From Streptomyces spiroverticillatus (GTDB taxonomy: Bacteria > Actinomycetota > Actinomycetes > Streptomycetales > Streptomycetaceae), in the NCBI GenBank assembly GCA_014650415.1, contig BMUX01000011.1, positions 46,051 through 110,050 on the forward strand: a stretch of DNA of 64,000 bases, written 5' to 3'. The translations under genes were made by a program, and so were the position numbers. How positions within the stretch are numbered: position 1 is the first letter of the stretch; each line of letters opens with the position of its first letter. Below, one piece after another: positions 34,294 to 42,942 of the stretch. Under the pieces are notes generated by a model that saw only the letters and a list, made by a program, of their open reading frames with translations, made no database searches and had not been told where the DNA came from.

Positions 34294-35304
34294 GTGTCCC
34301 CTCGCTCCCGCACCCTGCGCACCCTGCTGCCCACCCTCGCCCTCACCTGCCTGACCGCCCCGGCCCTCGTCCTCCCCGCCCATGCCACCGCCGTCGCCGC
34401 GGCCCCGCCCGCGGCGACGGCCGGCGCTATCTGCTGTGGAAGAACGACGGCAACTGCTGCGGTCTCGGCCGGGACACCTGGCTGCACCTCCAGCCCACCA
34501 CCTGGGACGGCACCCGCCTCACCGGGCCCCCGGTGCGGCTGATCCGCCAGGACCGGCCCTGGGAGGGCCGACTGGCGGAGGCGCCCACCCTGGTCAAGCG
34601 CGCCGGACAGTACGTCCTGCTGTACTCCGCGAACGCCTACGACACCGGCGCCTACGCGACCGGCTACGCCCTCTCCCCGCACCTCACCGGCCCGTACACC
34701 AAGGCCCCCCGCCCCCTCCTGACGACCTGCACCTTCTCCGGCGCGGTCCGGGGCCCCGGGGGACAGGACGTCGTCGAGGGACCCGACGGGCGTGACCACC
34801 TCCTCCTGCACGGCCGGTACGGCGGCGCCCGCTTCCTGTACCTGGCCGACCTGGACTGGGCCGACGGACGGCCGGTGGTGCGCGGCGGCGCGCAGGCGTA
34901 CGAGGCGGAGCGGGCGCGGCCGACCGACGTCACCGTGCGGACCGCCCCCGGGGCCTGCGAGGGCCGGGCGGTCGGGCACATCGACCACCCGGGCAGCCGG
35001 GTCGAGTTCCGGGTGTTCGCCGCGTCACCGGGCCCCGCACACGCTGTCCGTGCGGTACGCGAACGGTTCCCTCGACGCGGCGGGACGCCCGGCCCCGGCC
35101 ACCCACCGCCTGTCCGTCAACGGCGCCGAGACCGACCCCGTCCGCTACCCCCACACCGCCTGGGACACCTGGCGCACGGCCACCCGCACGGTCCCGCTGC
35201 GTACCGGCTGGAACGCGGTCCGGCTGTCCAAGGGCGACCGCTACGCCGAACTGGACCACATCGAGGTGGACCGAGCCCCGACGGCACCGGAGCCCGGTAG
35301 CGGG
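34294..35304 (+). pseudogene. decayed secreted GH43-type glycoside hydrolase with carbohydrate-binding C-terminus
   Basis: The gene starts well: GTG at 34294, a CAGGAG site and a good signal peptide (TLRTLLPTLALTCLTAPALVLPAHATA). After about codon 45 the frame must change to continue as YLLWKNDGNCCG, EAPTLVKRAGQYVLLYSANAYDTGAYATGYALS and VVEGPDGRDHLLLHGRYGG. This is the middle and end of a GH43 propeller; the first third, including the catalytic Asp, is missing. Near 35030 a second frame change gives HTLSVRYANGSLDAAGRP and WNAVRLSKGDRYAELDHIEVDRAP, a CBM6/35-like end. No stop occurs before the convergent DUF1206 gene. An internal deletion plus two frame shifts indicate an inactive gene, unless the sequence has errors. 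Confidence 0.75.
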
Positions 35305-36132
35305 TCAGAGCTTGCGCCAGCGGGCCATCGCGAAGGAGAAGACGCCGAACAGCATCAGCCCCACCGCCAGCACCACCAGCAGCCACGGCCCCACCGGGGT
35401 CTCCCGGAAGCTGCGGATCGTGTCGTCCATCCCCTTGGCCTTGTCCGGGTCGTACGTCACGGCCGCCGCGACCGCGAAACCGCCCGCCACCGCGAACACC
35501 AGGCCACGCGCCACACCGCCGCCGACGCCCGTGACGTCCACCAACTGCCGTACGCGCTGGGACATTTCACCCATCTTCAGGTGCTTGTGGTACTTGCGCA
35601 TCGCCGCCCGTACGCCGATCCAGACGCCCGCGCCGACGATCACGAGCCCGCCCGCGCCGACCAGCCACTGCCCGGCGGGCAGCTCCATCGCCCTCGCCGT
35701 CACGTCCTTCGACTGCTGGTCGCTGGAGCCGCCGCCGCTGCTGCTGTCACCGGCCGCGAAGGCCAGTACGGAGTAGGCGACGAAGCCGTAGAAGACGAAG
35801 CGGGCGGCGGACAGCAGGCGCTTCTTGGCCTTGTGGCCGTCGGGGCCCGCCGCACCGAAGAGGGCTTCCGAGAGCCGCCACAGCGCCATGCCGACCAGGG
35901 CGATGCCCATGGCCCACAGGAGGAACTTCCCGAAGGGCTTCTCGGCTATCTCGGCCAGCGCCCCGCCCCGGTCGGCGGACTTCTCCCCGCCGCCGAAGGC
36001 GATGTTCAGGGCCAGCAGGCCGACGAGCAGATAGATCAGGCCGCGCGCGACGAACCCCGCGCGTGCCGCGTACTTCACCGTGTCGCTGCGGGCAGCCCGA
36101 CGGGCGGTCCCTGTCGCGGTCGTGGCGTTCAT
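35305..36132 (-). CDS. DUF1206 membrane protein
   Basis: This is a protein of 275 aa from ATG 36132 with a GAGGAGG site. DUF1206 repeats, each a pair of membrane helices, are visible three times: YAARAGFVARGLIYLLVGLLALNIA, SAARFVFYGFVAYSVLAFAAGDSS, and VTGVGGGVARGLVFAVAGGFAVAAAVTYDPDKAKGMDDTIRSF. Each has the conserved G-ARG-Y/V-GL pattern. The protein should span the membrane about six times. The role of the family is unknown. It ends directly against the GH43 remnant. Confidence 0.9.
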   Translation of the reverse strand: MNATTATGTARRAARSDTVKYAARAGFVARGLIYLLVGLLALNIAFGGGEKSADRGGALAEIAEKPFGKFLLWAMGIALVGMALWRLSEALFGAAGPDGHKAKKRLLSAARFVFYGFVAYSVLAFAAGDSSSGGGSSDQQSKDVTARAMELPAGQWLVGAGGLVIVGAGVWIGVRAAMRKYHKHLKMGEMSQRVRQLVDVTGVGGGVARGLVFAVAGGFAVAAAVTYDPDKAKGMDDTIRSFRETPVGPWLLVVLAVGLMLFGVFSFAMARWRKL

Positions 36133-36289
36133 CCGCCGTCGCCTCCTCGTCCGCCCGGTACTGGGTCGGCAGACGTGTGCCCCCTGTGGGGGTGCGGAAA
36201 CGAACATGTGGGCGGGGGTGTCGGGCGGTCCGGGGCGGGGCGGAGCTTTCCTGATGCGGAGGTGTCGTCAACCGTGCGAAGGTGCAGCG

Positions 36290-36727
36290 GTGTTCGAGAT
36301 TCTGCCGGACCGGGGGCTGGTGCTGCCGCGCGGTGCCGGGACGCTTGTTTTCGGCATGGCGGAGCGGGATGCCCAGTGGGCCGTCGCCACGCTGTGCGAT
36401 GTGCGTGAGAGCTGGGTGTGCGGGCTGGAGTGGTCGTTCGGGGCCGTGTACGAGGGGCTGGAGCTGCTGGTCGGGGGCTCGCACGGGCACGGTCTGGACG
36501 TCGTGGACCTTCAGCGGGCGGTGCATGCGCCCCTGGAGCCCGCCGCCGCGCCGGTGGTCCTCGACGGGGTCGATGTTCTCGGGTATCCGCAGGACGAGGT
36601 GCAGGAGGCCCTGACCGGTCAACCCCCTTACCCCGCGCTGAAGTTGTGGCGCAGTCATCTCGCCGGGGCGTACCTGCACCGGGTCTCCCTCTCCTCGGAG
36701 CGGATCAGGTCCAGCCGAGGACGATGA
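36290..36727 (+). CDS. hypothetical protein
   Basis: This is a 145-aa protein if started at GTG 36290 with a GAAGG site; an in-frame ATG at 36254 is an alternative. The sequence (FEILPDRGLVLPRGAGTLVFGMAERDAQWAVATL, WSFGAVYEGLELLVGGSHGHGLDVVDLQRA, VVLDGVDVLGYPQDEVQEAL) looks like a compact soluble domain, and I do not recognise a family. Its last 23 bp overlap the 3' end of the convergent acyltransferase gene. The codon pattern is genuine Streptomyces coding style. Confidence 0.6.
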   Translation: MFEILPDRGLVLPRGAGTLVFGMAERDAQWAVATLCDVRESWVCGLEWSFGAVYEGLELLVGGSHGHGLDVVDLQRAVHAPLEPAAAPVVLDGVDVLGYPQDEVQEALTGQPPYPALKLWRSHLAGAYLHRVSLSSERIRSSRGR

Positions 36728-37931
36728 GGGTGAGCCCGAGGGCGAAGCCCGTTCCCAGCAGCGCCAGGTAGCCCGGGTAGAAGCGCCGCCAGCGCCGCAT
36801 CAGCAGGCCGAAGGCGGCGAAGCCCAGGCCCACGGCGAGCGTGCGGGTGCCGCGCGCCTTCGCGGAGGCCAGGAGCCAGTCGCCGGCCGGGACCTCTGCG
36901 CGGCCCGCCTCCGCCGCGTACACCTTGAAGGGGATGCCGTTCCAGGGCTGGTGGCGGATGGCCGCCGCGCCCTCGGCGGCGAGCTGGGTGCGGACGGTGG
37001 TGTGCATCCGGTCGGTGGTGAGCGGGGCGGGCAACTGGGTTCCGGAAGCAGCCAGTTGGAGGGCGAGGAGGCTTCCGGCGAGGCTGCCCGCGAGTGCGGT
37101 GAGGGAGAGCTTGAGGGCCGCGCGCGGGGCGGCCACGCAGGCCACGGCGAGGAGGAGTTCGGGCATGAGCGGCCAGCTGAGGGCTTCGGCGCCCGCCCAG
37201 AGGAAGGCGAGCGGCAGTCCCCAGCGGGACGCCGCCACGGCCGCGATCCGGCGGCGTACGACCGAGTCCCGGAGGGTTTCGTCGTTCGTACGTCGATGGA
37301 GTGCGGCCACGGCCTCGCGGGCCTGCTCCGGGGTGGCCGTCGACGGGAGCGGGTCGCCGATCCGGATGCGGACCAGGGCGGAGCGGAGCTTGCCGTGCTT
37401 GGGGAGCAGGCGGTTCGTGCCCGCGATGCCGACGGGGACGACGGGGACGTTCGCGTGCTCGGCGAGGAGGAGCGCGCCCCGGTGGAAGGAGCCCGGTCCC
37501 GCTTCCGCTTTGTCGGTGCGGGTGCCCTCCGGGAAGAGGACCACCGCGCGGCCCGCCCGCAGGTCGTCGCTCATCGCGAGGAGGTCGTCCATGCCACCGC
37601 CCTTGCGGCGTACGGGAAAGCCTGCCGCGAGGCGGCGGCAGATCCGGCTGCGCCACGGGGAGGCGAACCAGTAGTCCGCCGCCGCGCCGATCGCCGGGGT
37701 GTGCCGGGCGTCGAGGGCGGCGAGCAGGGCGGCGGTGTCGGCGTGCGAGGAGTGGTTCGCGACGACGACGCAGCCGCCCTTGGGGAGCCTTCCCCGGCGT
37801 TCGACACCGCCGGTGAGGGTGAGGAGGCCCCACCACAGGGCGCGGCGGAGGAGGGCGGGGGTGCGGCGGGGGGCGGGGACGGTGAGGTCCTTCGCGGTCA
37901 GGGTCGGGCGCGTCGTACCACTCGTACGCAT
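36705..37931 (-). CDS. PlsC-like 1-acylglycerol-3-phosphate acyltransferase
   Basis: This 408-aa protein has the acyltransferase motif HSSHAD (HX4D type) at about residues 54-59 and the second motif FPEGTRTDKAEAGPGSFHRGA, as in PlsC proteins that place the second acyl chain on lysophosphatidate. The C-terminal half (about 230-408) contains further membrane helices (LLLAVACVAAPRAALKLSLTALAGSLAGSLLAL, and a final LMRRWRRFYPGYLALLGTGFALGLTLIVL) not found in simple PlsC. Its start ATG overlaps the CdsA-like stop by one base (TAATG), so the trio is one operon. Confidence 0.85.
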   Translation of the reverse strand: MRTSGTTRPTLTAKDLTVPAPRRTPALLRRALWWGLLTLTGGVERRGRLPKGGCVVVANHSSHADTAALLAALDARHTPAIGAAADYWFASPWRSRICRRLAAGFPVRRKGGGMDDLLAMSDDLRAGRAVVLFPEGTRTDKAEAGPGSFHRGALLLAEHANVPVVPVGIAGTNRLLPKHGKLRSALVRIRIGDPLPSTATPEQAREAVAALHRRTNDETLRDSVVRRRIAAVAASRWGLPLAFLWAGAEALSWPLMPELLLAVACVAAPRAALKLSLTALAGSLAGSLLALQLAASGTQLPAPLTTDRMHTTVRTQLAAEGAAAIRHQPWNGIPFKVYAAEAGRAEVPAGDWLLASAKARGTRTLAVGLGFAAFGLLMRRWRRFYPGYLALLGTGFALGLTLIVLGWT

Positions 37932-38878
37932 TACAGAGTCACCGCCATCGCGAGCAGGAGGGCCAGGAGCAGGGAGTCGATGCGGTCGAGCAGGCCGCCG
38001 AAGCCGGGCAGCCAGGAGCCCGCGTCCTTCACGCCGGACTCCCGCTTGACCAGGGATTCGAGCAGGTCGCCCAGCAGGCAGCCGAGGAGGACCGCGGCCC
38101 ACAGGGCGGGGGTGAAGGCGCCGACTGCCGCGAGGGCGGCGGCAGTTGCCGCCCCGCAGCCGACGACTCCGGCCCAGGTCTTGTTCGGGGAGACGGGGGA
38201 GAGGCGGCGGGCCAGCGGGCCGTGCCGGCCGAGGGCGGTGCCGCCGCACCAGGCGCCGACGTCCCCGAGGGCCACCGCGAGGCCGATCGCCAGGGCGGTG
38301 TCCTGCCCGAGGAGGACGAGGCCGGTGAGGGGCACCGGGATCCACAGCATCCCGAACGCGCTGCGGGCGGTGCGGGTGAAGCCGTGGTCGGCGTCGCCGG
38401 TGAGGAGTGGGGGGAGGGCGGCGGCGACGAGGAGGAGGGCGGTGGCGCGGAGGTCGAGGGCGCTCGGGGCGAGGGTGGCGAGGAGGGGGAGGGTGAGGGC
38501 GGCGGCGGTGAGGGGGAGGAGGTCGAGGTTTCGGTGAGGCGGCGGTGTGGGGCGGTCCTCCGGGGAGGTGGGCCGCCCACCCCCAGCCCCAGCCCCACCC
38601 CCAGCCCCACCCCCAGCCCCAACCCCCTGTTCGACCCGTCCCGGAAGCGCCATCCGTCCGTACTCCAGGACCCCCACCACTCCCAGCCCCGCCGCCAGCG
38701 CGACCGCGCCCGGGGTGCCGAGCCACAGGGCGCCCACGTACAGGGGGGCCGCCAGGGCCCAGGTCCGCCAGCGGCGCCACAGCTCGGCCCGCATCCGTAC
38801 CCGGGACGGGACGAAAGCGAGCGCCGCCCCGCTGACCGTGAGCACCCCGGCCACCAGCACCGGCACCCCCGCGCTCAC
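37931..38878 (-). CDS. CdsA-like phosphatidate cytidylyltransferase
   Basis: This is a protein of 315 aa from a GTG that overlaps the upstream stop (GTGA). It has about eight membrane helices. The family signature at the C-terminus is present in the order ALGDVGAWCGGTALGRHGPLARRLSPVSPNKTWAGVVG, LLGDLLESLVKRESGVKDAGSWLPGFGGLLDRIDSLL, including the SxxKRxxxxKD...G..LDRID core. It would make CDP-diacylglycerol. A Gly-rich low-complexity insert near residue 90 (VGAGGGAGGGAGAGGG) is encoded by short DNA repeats at 38580-38628. A canonical cdsA is expected elsewhere in Streptomyces, so this may be a second, specialised copy. Confidence 0.88.
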   Translation of the reverse strand: MSAGVPVLVAGVLTVSGAALAFVPSRVRMRAELWRRWRTWALAAPLYVGALWLGTPGAVALAAGLGVVGVLEYGRMALPGRVEQGVGAGGGAGGGAGAGGGRPTSPEDRPTPPPHRNLDLLPLTAAALTLPLLATLAPSALDLRATALLLVAAALPPLLTGDADHGFTRTARSAFGMLWIPVPLTGLVLLGQDTALAIGLAVALGDVGAWCGGTALGRHGPLARRLSPVSPNKTWAGVVGCGAATAAALAAVGAFTPALWAAVLLGCLLGDLLESLVKRESGVKDAGSWLPGFGGLLDRIDSLLLALLLAMAVTL

Positions 38879-39462
38879 AGCGACCTCCACAGACGGGCGC
38901 AGCGCACCACGGCCGTCAGGGCAGAGCCCGCGGCCAGGACCACCAGCACCCCGAAGGCCCAGCCCGGTACCGCCGCCGCCACGACCACCAGCAGGCAGCG
39001 TTCCGTCTTGCCGACCGGGCCGCCGTTCAGGCGCTCCGCACCCGCCGCCGCCCCCGCGAGGGAGACCCAGGAGGGGAGCGTGGCGGCCAGTGCGGCGACC
39101 GCCACCAGCCACAGCGGGGCGAGGGGAAGGAAGCCCGCCAGGACGGTCAAGTCGGCCGCGCGGTCGCCCAGTTCGTTGAGGAGCGCGCCGCGCCGGGTCG
39201 TACGGCCCGTGTCGCGGGCCAGCGCCCCGTCCAGGTTCGCGAAGGCCAGCCGGGCCGCGAGCAGCGCCGCCACCGGCAGCGCCGCCCAGGGCGCGGGCAG
39301 CCAGGCCAGTACCGCAGCCGCCCCGGCCGCGCACACCACCCCCGCCGCCGTCAACGCGTCCGGTGAGGTGCCGCGCCGGGCCAGCGCGCCGCGCACCCCG
39401 GACAACCGGGCCGCGTACCAGGGCTTCAGGGCGTACAGCCCGGGTGAGGTCTTCGTGGACAT
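38875..39462 (-). CDS. CDP-alcohol phosphatidyltransferase family protein with altered active-site motif
   Basis: This is a 195-aa membrane protein from ATG 39462. The CDP-alcohol phosphotransferase signature is recognisable as NLDGALARDTGRTTRRGALLNELGDRAADL. Compared with the canonical DxxDG..AR........G...D...D, the first Asp is Ala and the third is Asn, leaving two of four metal-binding Asp. It starts the three-gene run with CdsA-like and PlsC-like proteins, which suggests a dedicated lipid head-group pathway, but catalysis by this member is uncertain. Confidence 0.82.
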   Translation of the reverse strand: MSTKTSPGLYALKPWYAARLSGVRGALARRGTSPDALTAAGVVCAAGAAAVLAWLPAPWAALPVAALLAARLAFANLDGALARDTGRTTRRGALLNELGDRAADLTVLAGFLPLAPLWLVAVAALAATLPSWVSLAGAAAGAERLNGGPVGKTERCLLVVVAAAVPGWAFGVLVVLAAGSALTAVVRCARLWRSL

Positions 39463-39562
39463 GGCCCCAACTCTGGTGCGGGGCGCGGCCGTACGACACG
39501 GCACAGCTACTCAAACGGTGCCTGAGTACCTGTCACGCACGGGGCCTGCGAGAGTGCTGCGC

Positions 39563-40117
39563 ATGACTGAGTACGCCGCACCGCGCCTCGCCCACACCGC
39601 CCACCTCGACCCCGCCGAACTCGCCGCGGTCCGCGCCCTCCTCGACGCCGCCTTCGACGGCGACTTCGCCGAGGAGGACTGGGACCACGCGCTCGGCGGC
39701 ATGCACGCCCTGATCACCGACCCCCGGGACGGCACGGTCCTCGCCCACGGCAGCCTCGTCCCGCGCCGCGTCCTGCACCGCGGGCACTCGCTGCGGATCG
39801 GTTACGTCGAGGCCGTGGCCGTACGCGAGGACACCCGCCGGCAGGGTCTGGCCGGGCGGATCATGGCGGCCCTGGAGGAGCTGGTCGACCGGGCGTACGT
39901 CCTCGGCGCCCTCTCCGCGTCCGACGCGGGGGCCGCGCTCTACGCGGGCCGGGGCTGGCGGGTGTGGCCCGGCGGCCTGGCCGCGCTGGGGCCGACCGGT
40001 GTCGTACCCCTGCCGGAGGAGGAGGGCACGACGTACGTACGCCCCGCACTGGGCCGCACGCTGCCCGACCCGGACGCCACGCTCTTCTTCGACTGGCGGG
40101 ACGGCGACGTGCTGTGA
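39563..40117 (+). CDS. GNAT acetyltransferase, AAC(2')-like
   Basis: This is a protein of 184 aa from ATG 39563. The sequence order LAAVRALLDAAFDGDFAEEDWDHALGGMHALI, SLRIGYVEAVAVREDTRRQGLAGRIMAALEELV and ALSASDAGAALYAGRGWRVWPG, with the final LFFDWRDGDVL, follows aminoglycoside 2'-N-acetyltransferases such as mycobacterial Aac(2')-I. The acetyl-CoA loop RRQGLAGR is intact. Whether it acts on aminoglycosides or a cell metabolite cannot be read from sequence. It is divergent from the phospholipid gene trio. Confidence 0.85.
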   Translation: MTEYAAPRLAHTAHLDPAELAAVRALLDAAFDGDFAEEDWDHALGGMHALITDPRDGTVLAHGSLVPRRVLHRGHSLRIGYVEAVAVREDTRRQGLAGRIMAALEELVDRAYVLGALSASDAGAALYAGRGWRVWPGGLAALGPTGVVPLPEEEGTTYVRPALGRTLPDPDATLFFDWRDGDVL

Positions 40118-40130
40118 CGCCGGGGGCCTC

Positions 40131-40880
40131 CTACTTCTCCAGGTCCTCCACGCCCGCGCGCGCGTCCCGCCGGGTGCCGTAGTAGCCGAGGCCCCCGCCC
40201 ACGGCCAGCGCGACCGGCAGGGCGTACAGGAAGGAGGGGCTGGTGACGTCGACGAAGCCGGTGGTGACGAGGACCGCGAAGAGCATCGCCATCAGGGCGG
40301 TGAACAGCATGAGCTTCCGGATGCGCACCCCCAGCAGGACGCGCTCGGCCGGAGTCTCCGGCAGTACGTCGAGACCGGCCGCCGGGCCCGCACTGGCCGC
40401 CTTCGGGCGCTTGAAGTAGAGGGAGAAGAGCCAGTGCCCGCTCGGCTCCCAGCCCTCGGGGGCCAGTTCCGCGATCCGGGCGGCCCGCTCCTGCGCGTTG
40501 TTGGCGATCTCCCGCCGGTACTCCCAGCGCAGCGCGGCCGACGGGTCGCGGCGGCACACGAACCGGCCCACCCGGTCGATGCGTTCGACCTCCCAGCCCT
40601 GGTCGCCGTACTGGTTGAGCAGCTTGCGGTCGTTGTAGAGGTCGCAGGTCCACTTCCAGACCTCGGCCTGCGCCGACGGGCCCTCGGCGGGCCCGCCGCC
40701 GGTCAGCCGCGCCGCGAACTCCTCCGGCGCCCCGAACTCCTCCACCGGGTCCACGCCGTCGCCGTCCGCGACGTACGCGGACAGATCGGCGACGGTCGCG
40801 GCGGCCTCGTCCCCGGACATCCCGGCGGCGCGCAGGGCCGTACCCAGCCGGTCGAAGTAGGTGTCGTTGGCAGTCATCAT
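40131..40880 (-). CDS. membrane protein with PadR-linked N-terminal domain
   Basis: This 249-aa protein overlaps the PadR stop by 4 bp (ATGA), so it is translated with the regulator. The first 60 residues (YFDRLGTALRAAGMSGDEAAATVADLSAYVADGDGVDPVEEFGAPEEFAARL) resemble the DUF1700/HAAS helical region common in genes next to PadR regulators. A DUF2812-like middle follows (WKWTCDLYNDRKLLNQYGDQGWEVERIDRVGRFVCRR). Two C-terminal membrane helices end the protein (LMLFTALMAMLFAVLVTTGF, FLYALPVALAVGGGLGYYG). Function is unknown; the pair is likely self-controlled. Confidence 0.8.
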   Translation of the reverse strand: MMTANDTYFDRLGTALRAAGMSGDEAAATVADLSAYVADGDGVDPVEEFGAPEEFAARLTGGGPAEGPSAQAEVWKWTCDLYNDRKLLNQYGDQGWEVERIDRVGRFVCRRDPSAALRWEYRREIANNAQERAARIAELAPEGWEPSGHWLFSLYFKRPKAASAGPAAGLDVLPETPAERVLLGVRIRKLMLFTALMAMLFAVLVTTGFVDVTSPSFLYALPVALAVGGGLGYYGTRRDARAGVEDLEK

Positions 40881-41272
40881 GATTCCCCCGTGCTGAGCGA
40901 TGCGGTGAGCGTGGTGCGCACGGACGCGTGGAAGTCCAGCCAGGCGTCCGTCTGGTGGGCGAGTGCGGTCCGTCCCTCACCCGTGAGGCGGTAGTAGCGG
41001 CGGCCCGGGCCGCGCTCGGCGGCGCGGAACTCGCCGACGACGTACCCGGCCTCCTCCAGCCGGTTGAGGACCGGGTAGAGCGTGCCGCCCTTGATGTCTC
41101 CGAGCCCGGCCCCGGCCAGGGCCTTGGAGATCTCGTACCCGTAGCTCTCGCCCTCGGTGAGACAGGAGAGGACGAGGAGGTCGAGGACTCCCTTGAGCCA
41201 GCTCGATCTGCGATCGGGGGTCCGGTCCGGTGTGCGGTCCGAGGGGCGGTTCGTGGCAGCCATGCGCAACAT
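40877..41272 (-). CDS. PadR-family transcriptional regulator
   Basis: This is a protein of 131 aa from ATG 41272 with an AGGTGG site. The winged helix is clear: SWLKGVLDLLVLSCLTEGESYGYEISKALAGAGLGDIKGGTLYPVLNRLEEAGYVVGEFRAAERGPGRRYYRLTGEGRTALA. The short C-terminal helix mediates dimerisation (PadR-s1 type). An inverted repeat CTAGGT-N9-ACCTAG lies 12-32 bp upstream of the start and is the probable autoregulatory operator. Confidence 0.92.
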   Translation of the reverse strand: MLRMAATNRPSDRTPDRTPDRRSSWLKGVLDLLVLSCLTEGESYGYEISKALAGAGLGDIKGGTLYPVLNRLEEAGYVVGEFRAAERGPGRRYYRLTGEGRTALAHQTDAWLDFHASVRTTLTASLSTGES

Positions 41273-41281
41273 GACACCACC

Positions 41282-41304
41282 ACCTAGGTAGGAATGCAAC
41301 CTAG
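41282..41304. promoter_or_regulatory. candidate PadR operator
   Basis: CTAGGT (41284-41289) and ACCTAG (41299-41304) form an inverted repeat, and ACCTAGGT (41282-41289) is itself palindromic. It overlaps the promoter region of the padR gene. Confidence 0.55.
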
Positions 41305-41599
41305 TGGGCGGAGCGAGCTAGCTGGCGATGTCGAATCAAGCGCCGCAAGGGGTCACGCATGATCGCGTCTCAGATAGTAGGAAGTCCGAGTAATTGTGGA
41401 GACAGCTGCCCGTACCTGCCCTAGCTTTGTAGAAGCCGAACGTCTCGCTCCATCAGCGAATGGCGGCCGCGGGCCGGTGCCCCGAAGCAGGCAACCCCTG
41501 CCGCACCCGCCCCCCGCCTCATTCCGGCGCCTCACAGATGCAGCAATCCCCTCATGCACTCAATTCACTTCTGCATGCTTCTGAAGGAGTCGATCCCTC

Positions 41600-41752
41600 A
41601 TGTCCGAGACCTCGATCACCATGCACGCGACCACCGCCCGCCGCGTCCGCCACTCCTCCCGCTCCGCCGAGGCGGCCGACCGCAAGCAGGCCGCCGCCGC
41701 CCTCCAGCGCGCCCTGGACCGCCGCGACAACGGCGGCGAGACCGGCCACTGA
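41600..41752 (+). CDS. small basic protein
   Basis: A 50-residue ORF with ATG at 41600 and a GAAGGAG site 11-17 bases upstream. The peptide (MSETSITMHATTARRVRHSS, then an Arg/Ala helix AADRKQAAAALQRALDRRDN) is basic with no membrane segment or Cys. It ends 86 bp before leuB. The region 41305-41599 holds its likely promoter and the padR promoter but no other gene. It is supported by codon use and the ribosome-binding site only. Confidence 0.5.
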   Translation: MSETSITMHATTARRVRHSSRSAEAADRKQAAAALQRALDRRDNGGETGH

Positions 41753-41838
41753 GCCTCCGCGGGACGGCAGGGTGACCGTCGCGTCCACATGGCGGACGCG
41801 ACGTGTCATCCCCTGGGACGCGGAGTAGGGTCCCGGAC

Positions 41839-42882
41839 ATGTCTCGCAGCATCAATCTCGCAGTGATCCCCGGTGACGGCATCGGCCAGGAGGTCGTGGC
41901 CCAGGGCCTGAAGGTCCTCAACTCCGTACTCCCGCAGGACGTGAAGCTGGAGACCAAGGAGTACGACCTCGGCGCCAAGCGCTGGCACCGCACGGGGGAG
42001 ACCCTTCCCGACGCGGAACTCGACGCGCTCAAGCAGCACGACGCGATCCTCCTCGGCGCGATCGGCGACCCCTCGGTCCCGTCCGGCGTCCTGGAGCGCG
42101 GTCTGCTCCTGAAGCTGCGCTTCGCGTTCGACCACTTCATCAACCTCCGCCCGTCGAAGCTGTTCCCGAACACCTCGACGCCGCTGGCCGGCGACCCGGA
42201 GATCGACTTCGTCGTCGTCCGCGAAGGCACCGAGGGCCCCTACACGGGCAACGGCGGCAGCCTGCGCACCGGCACGCCCGCCGAGGTCGCCACCGAGGTC
42301 AGCCTCAACACGGCGTACGGCGTCGAGCGCGTCGTCCGCGACGCCTTCGAGCGCGCCGCGGCCCGCCCGCGCAAGAAGCTGACCCTCGTCCACAAGAACA
42401 ACGTGCTCGTCTACGCCGGCCACCTGTGGAAGAACACCTTCGACCGCATCGCCGCCGAGTACCCGTCCGTCACCACGGACTACCTGCACGTCGACGCCGC
42501 GACGATCTTCTTCGTCACGCAGCCGGAGCGCTTCGACGTCATCGTCACCGACAACCTCTTCGGCGACATCCTCACCGACCTCGCCGCCGCCGTCTCCGGC
42601 GGAATCGGCCTGGCCGCCTCCGGCAACATCAACCCGACGGGCGCGTTCCCGTCGATGTTCGAGCCCGTGCACGGCTCCGCGCCCGACATCGCGGGCCAGG
42701 GCAAGGCCGACCCGACGGCCACGGTCCTCTCCGTCGCACTCCTGCTCCGCCACCTCGGTCACGAGTCCGAGGCCGCCCGTATCGAAGAGGCGGTCTCCGC
42801 CGACCTCGCCGAGCGCACCCCCGCAGTCGTCCGCACCACGGACGAGATCGGCGACGCGCTCGCGGCCCGAGTAGCGGGCTGA
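41839..42882 (+). CDS. leuB: 3-isopropylmalate dehydrogenase
   Basis: This is a protein of 347 aa from ATG 41839. It oxidatively decarboxylates 3-isopropylmalate in leucine synthesis. The isocitrate/isopropylmalate dehydrogenase motifs are present: IPGDGIGQEVV, LLLKLRFAFDHFINLRPSKLF, VVREGTEGPYTGNGG, the Lys in LVHKNNVLVYAGHLW, the metal ligands in VIVTDNLFGDILTDLAAAV and the cofactor loop FEPVHGSAPDIAGQGKADPTA. Length is normal. A strong terminator separates it from ilvE, so the two are probably separate transcripts. Confidence 0.96.
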   Translation: MSRSINLAVIPGDGIGQEVVAQGLKVLNSVLPQDVKLETKEYDLGAKRWHRTGETLPDAELDALKQHDAILLGAIGDPSVPSGVLERGLLLKLRFAFDHFINLRPSKLFPNTSTPLAGDPEIDFVVVREGTEGPYTGNGGSLRTGTPAEVATEVSLNTAYGVERVVRDAFERAAARPRKKLTLVHKNNVLVYAGHLWKNTFDRIAAEYPSVTTDYLHVDAATIFFVTQPERFDVIVTDNLFGDILTDLAAAVSGGIGLAASGNINPTGAFPSMFEPVHGSAPDIAGQGKADPTATVLSVALLLRHLGHESEAARIEEAVSADLAERTPAVVRTTDEIGDALAARVAG

Positions 42883-42903
42883 CCGGCGACTGTCACCCCT
42901 GAA

Positions 42904-42942
42904 GCAGCCGCCGGGAACCGACACCCGGCGGCTGTTCCTTTT
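42904..42942 (+). terminator. hairpin terminator of leuB
   Basis: CAGCCGCCGGG (42905-42915) pairs with CCCGGCGGCTG (42924-42934). A TTCCTTTT tract follows. Confidence 0.85.
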
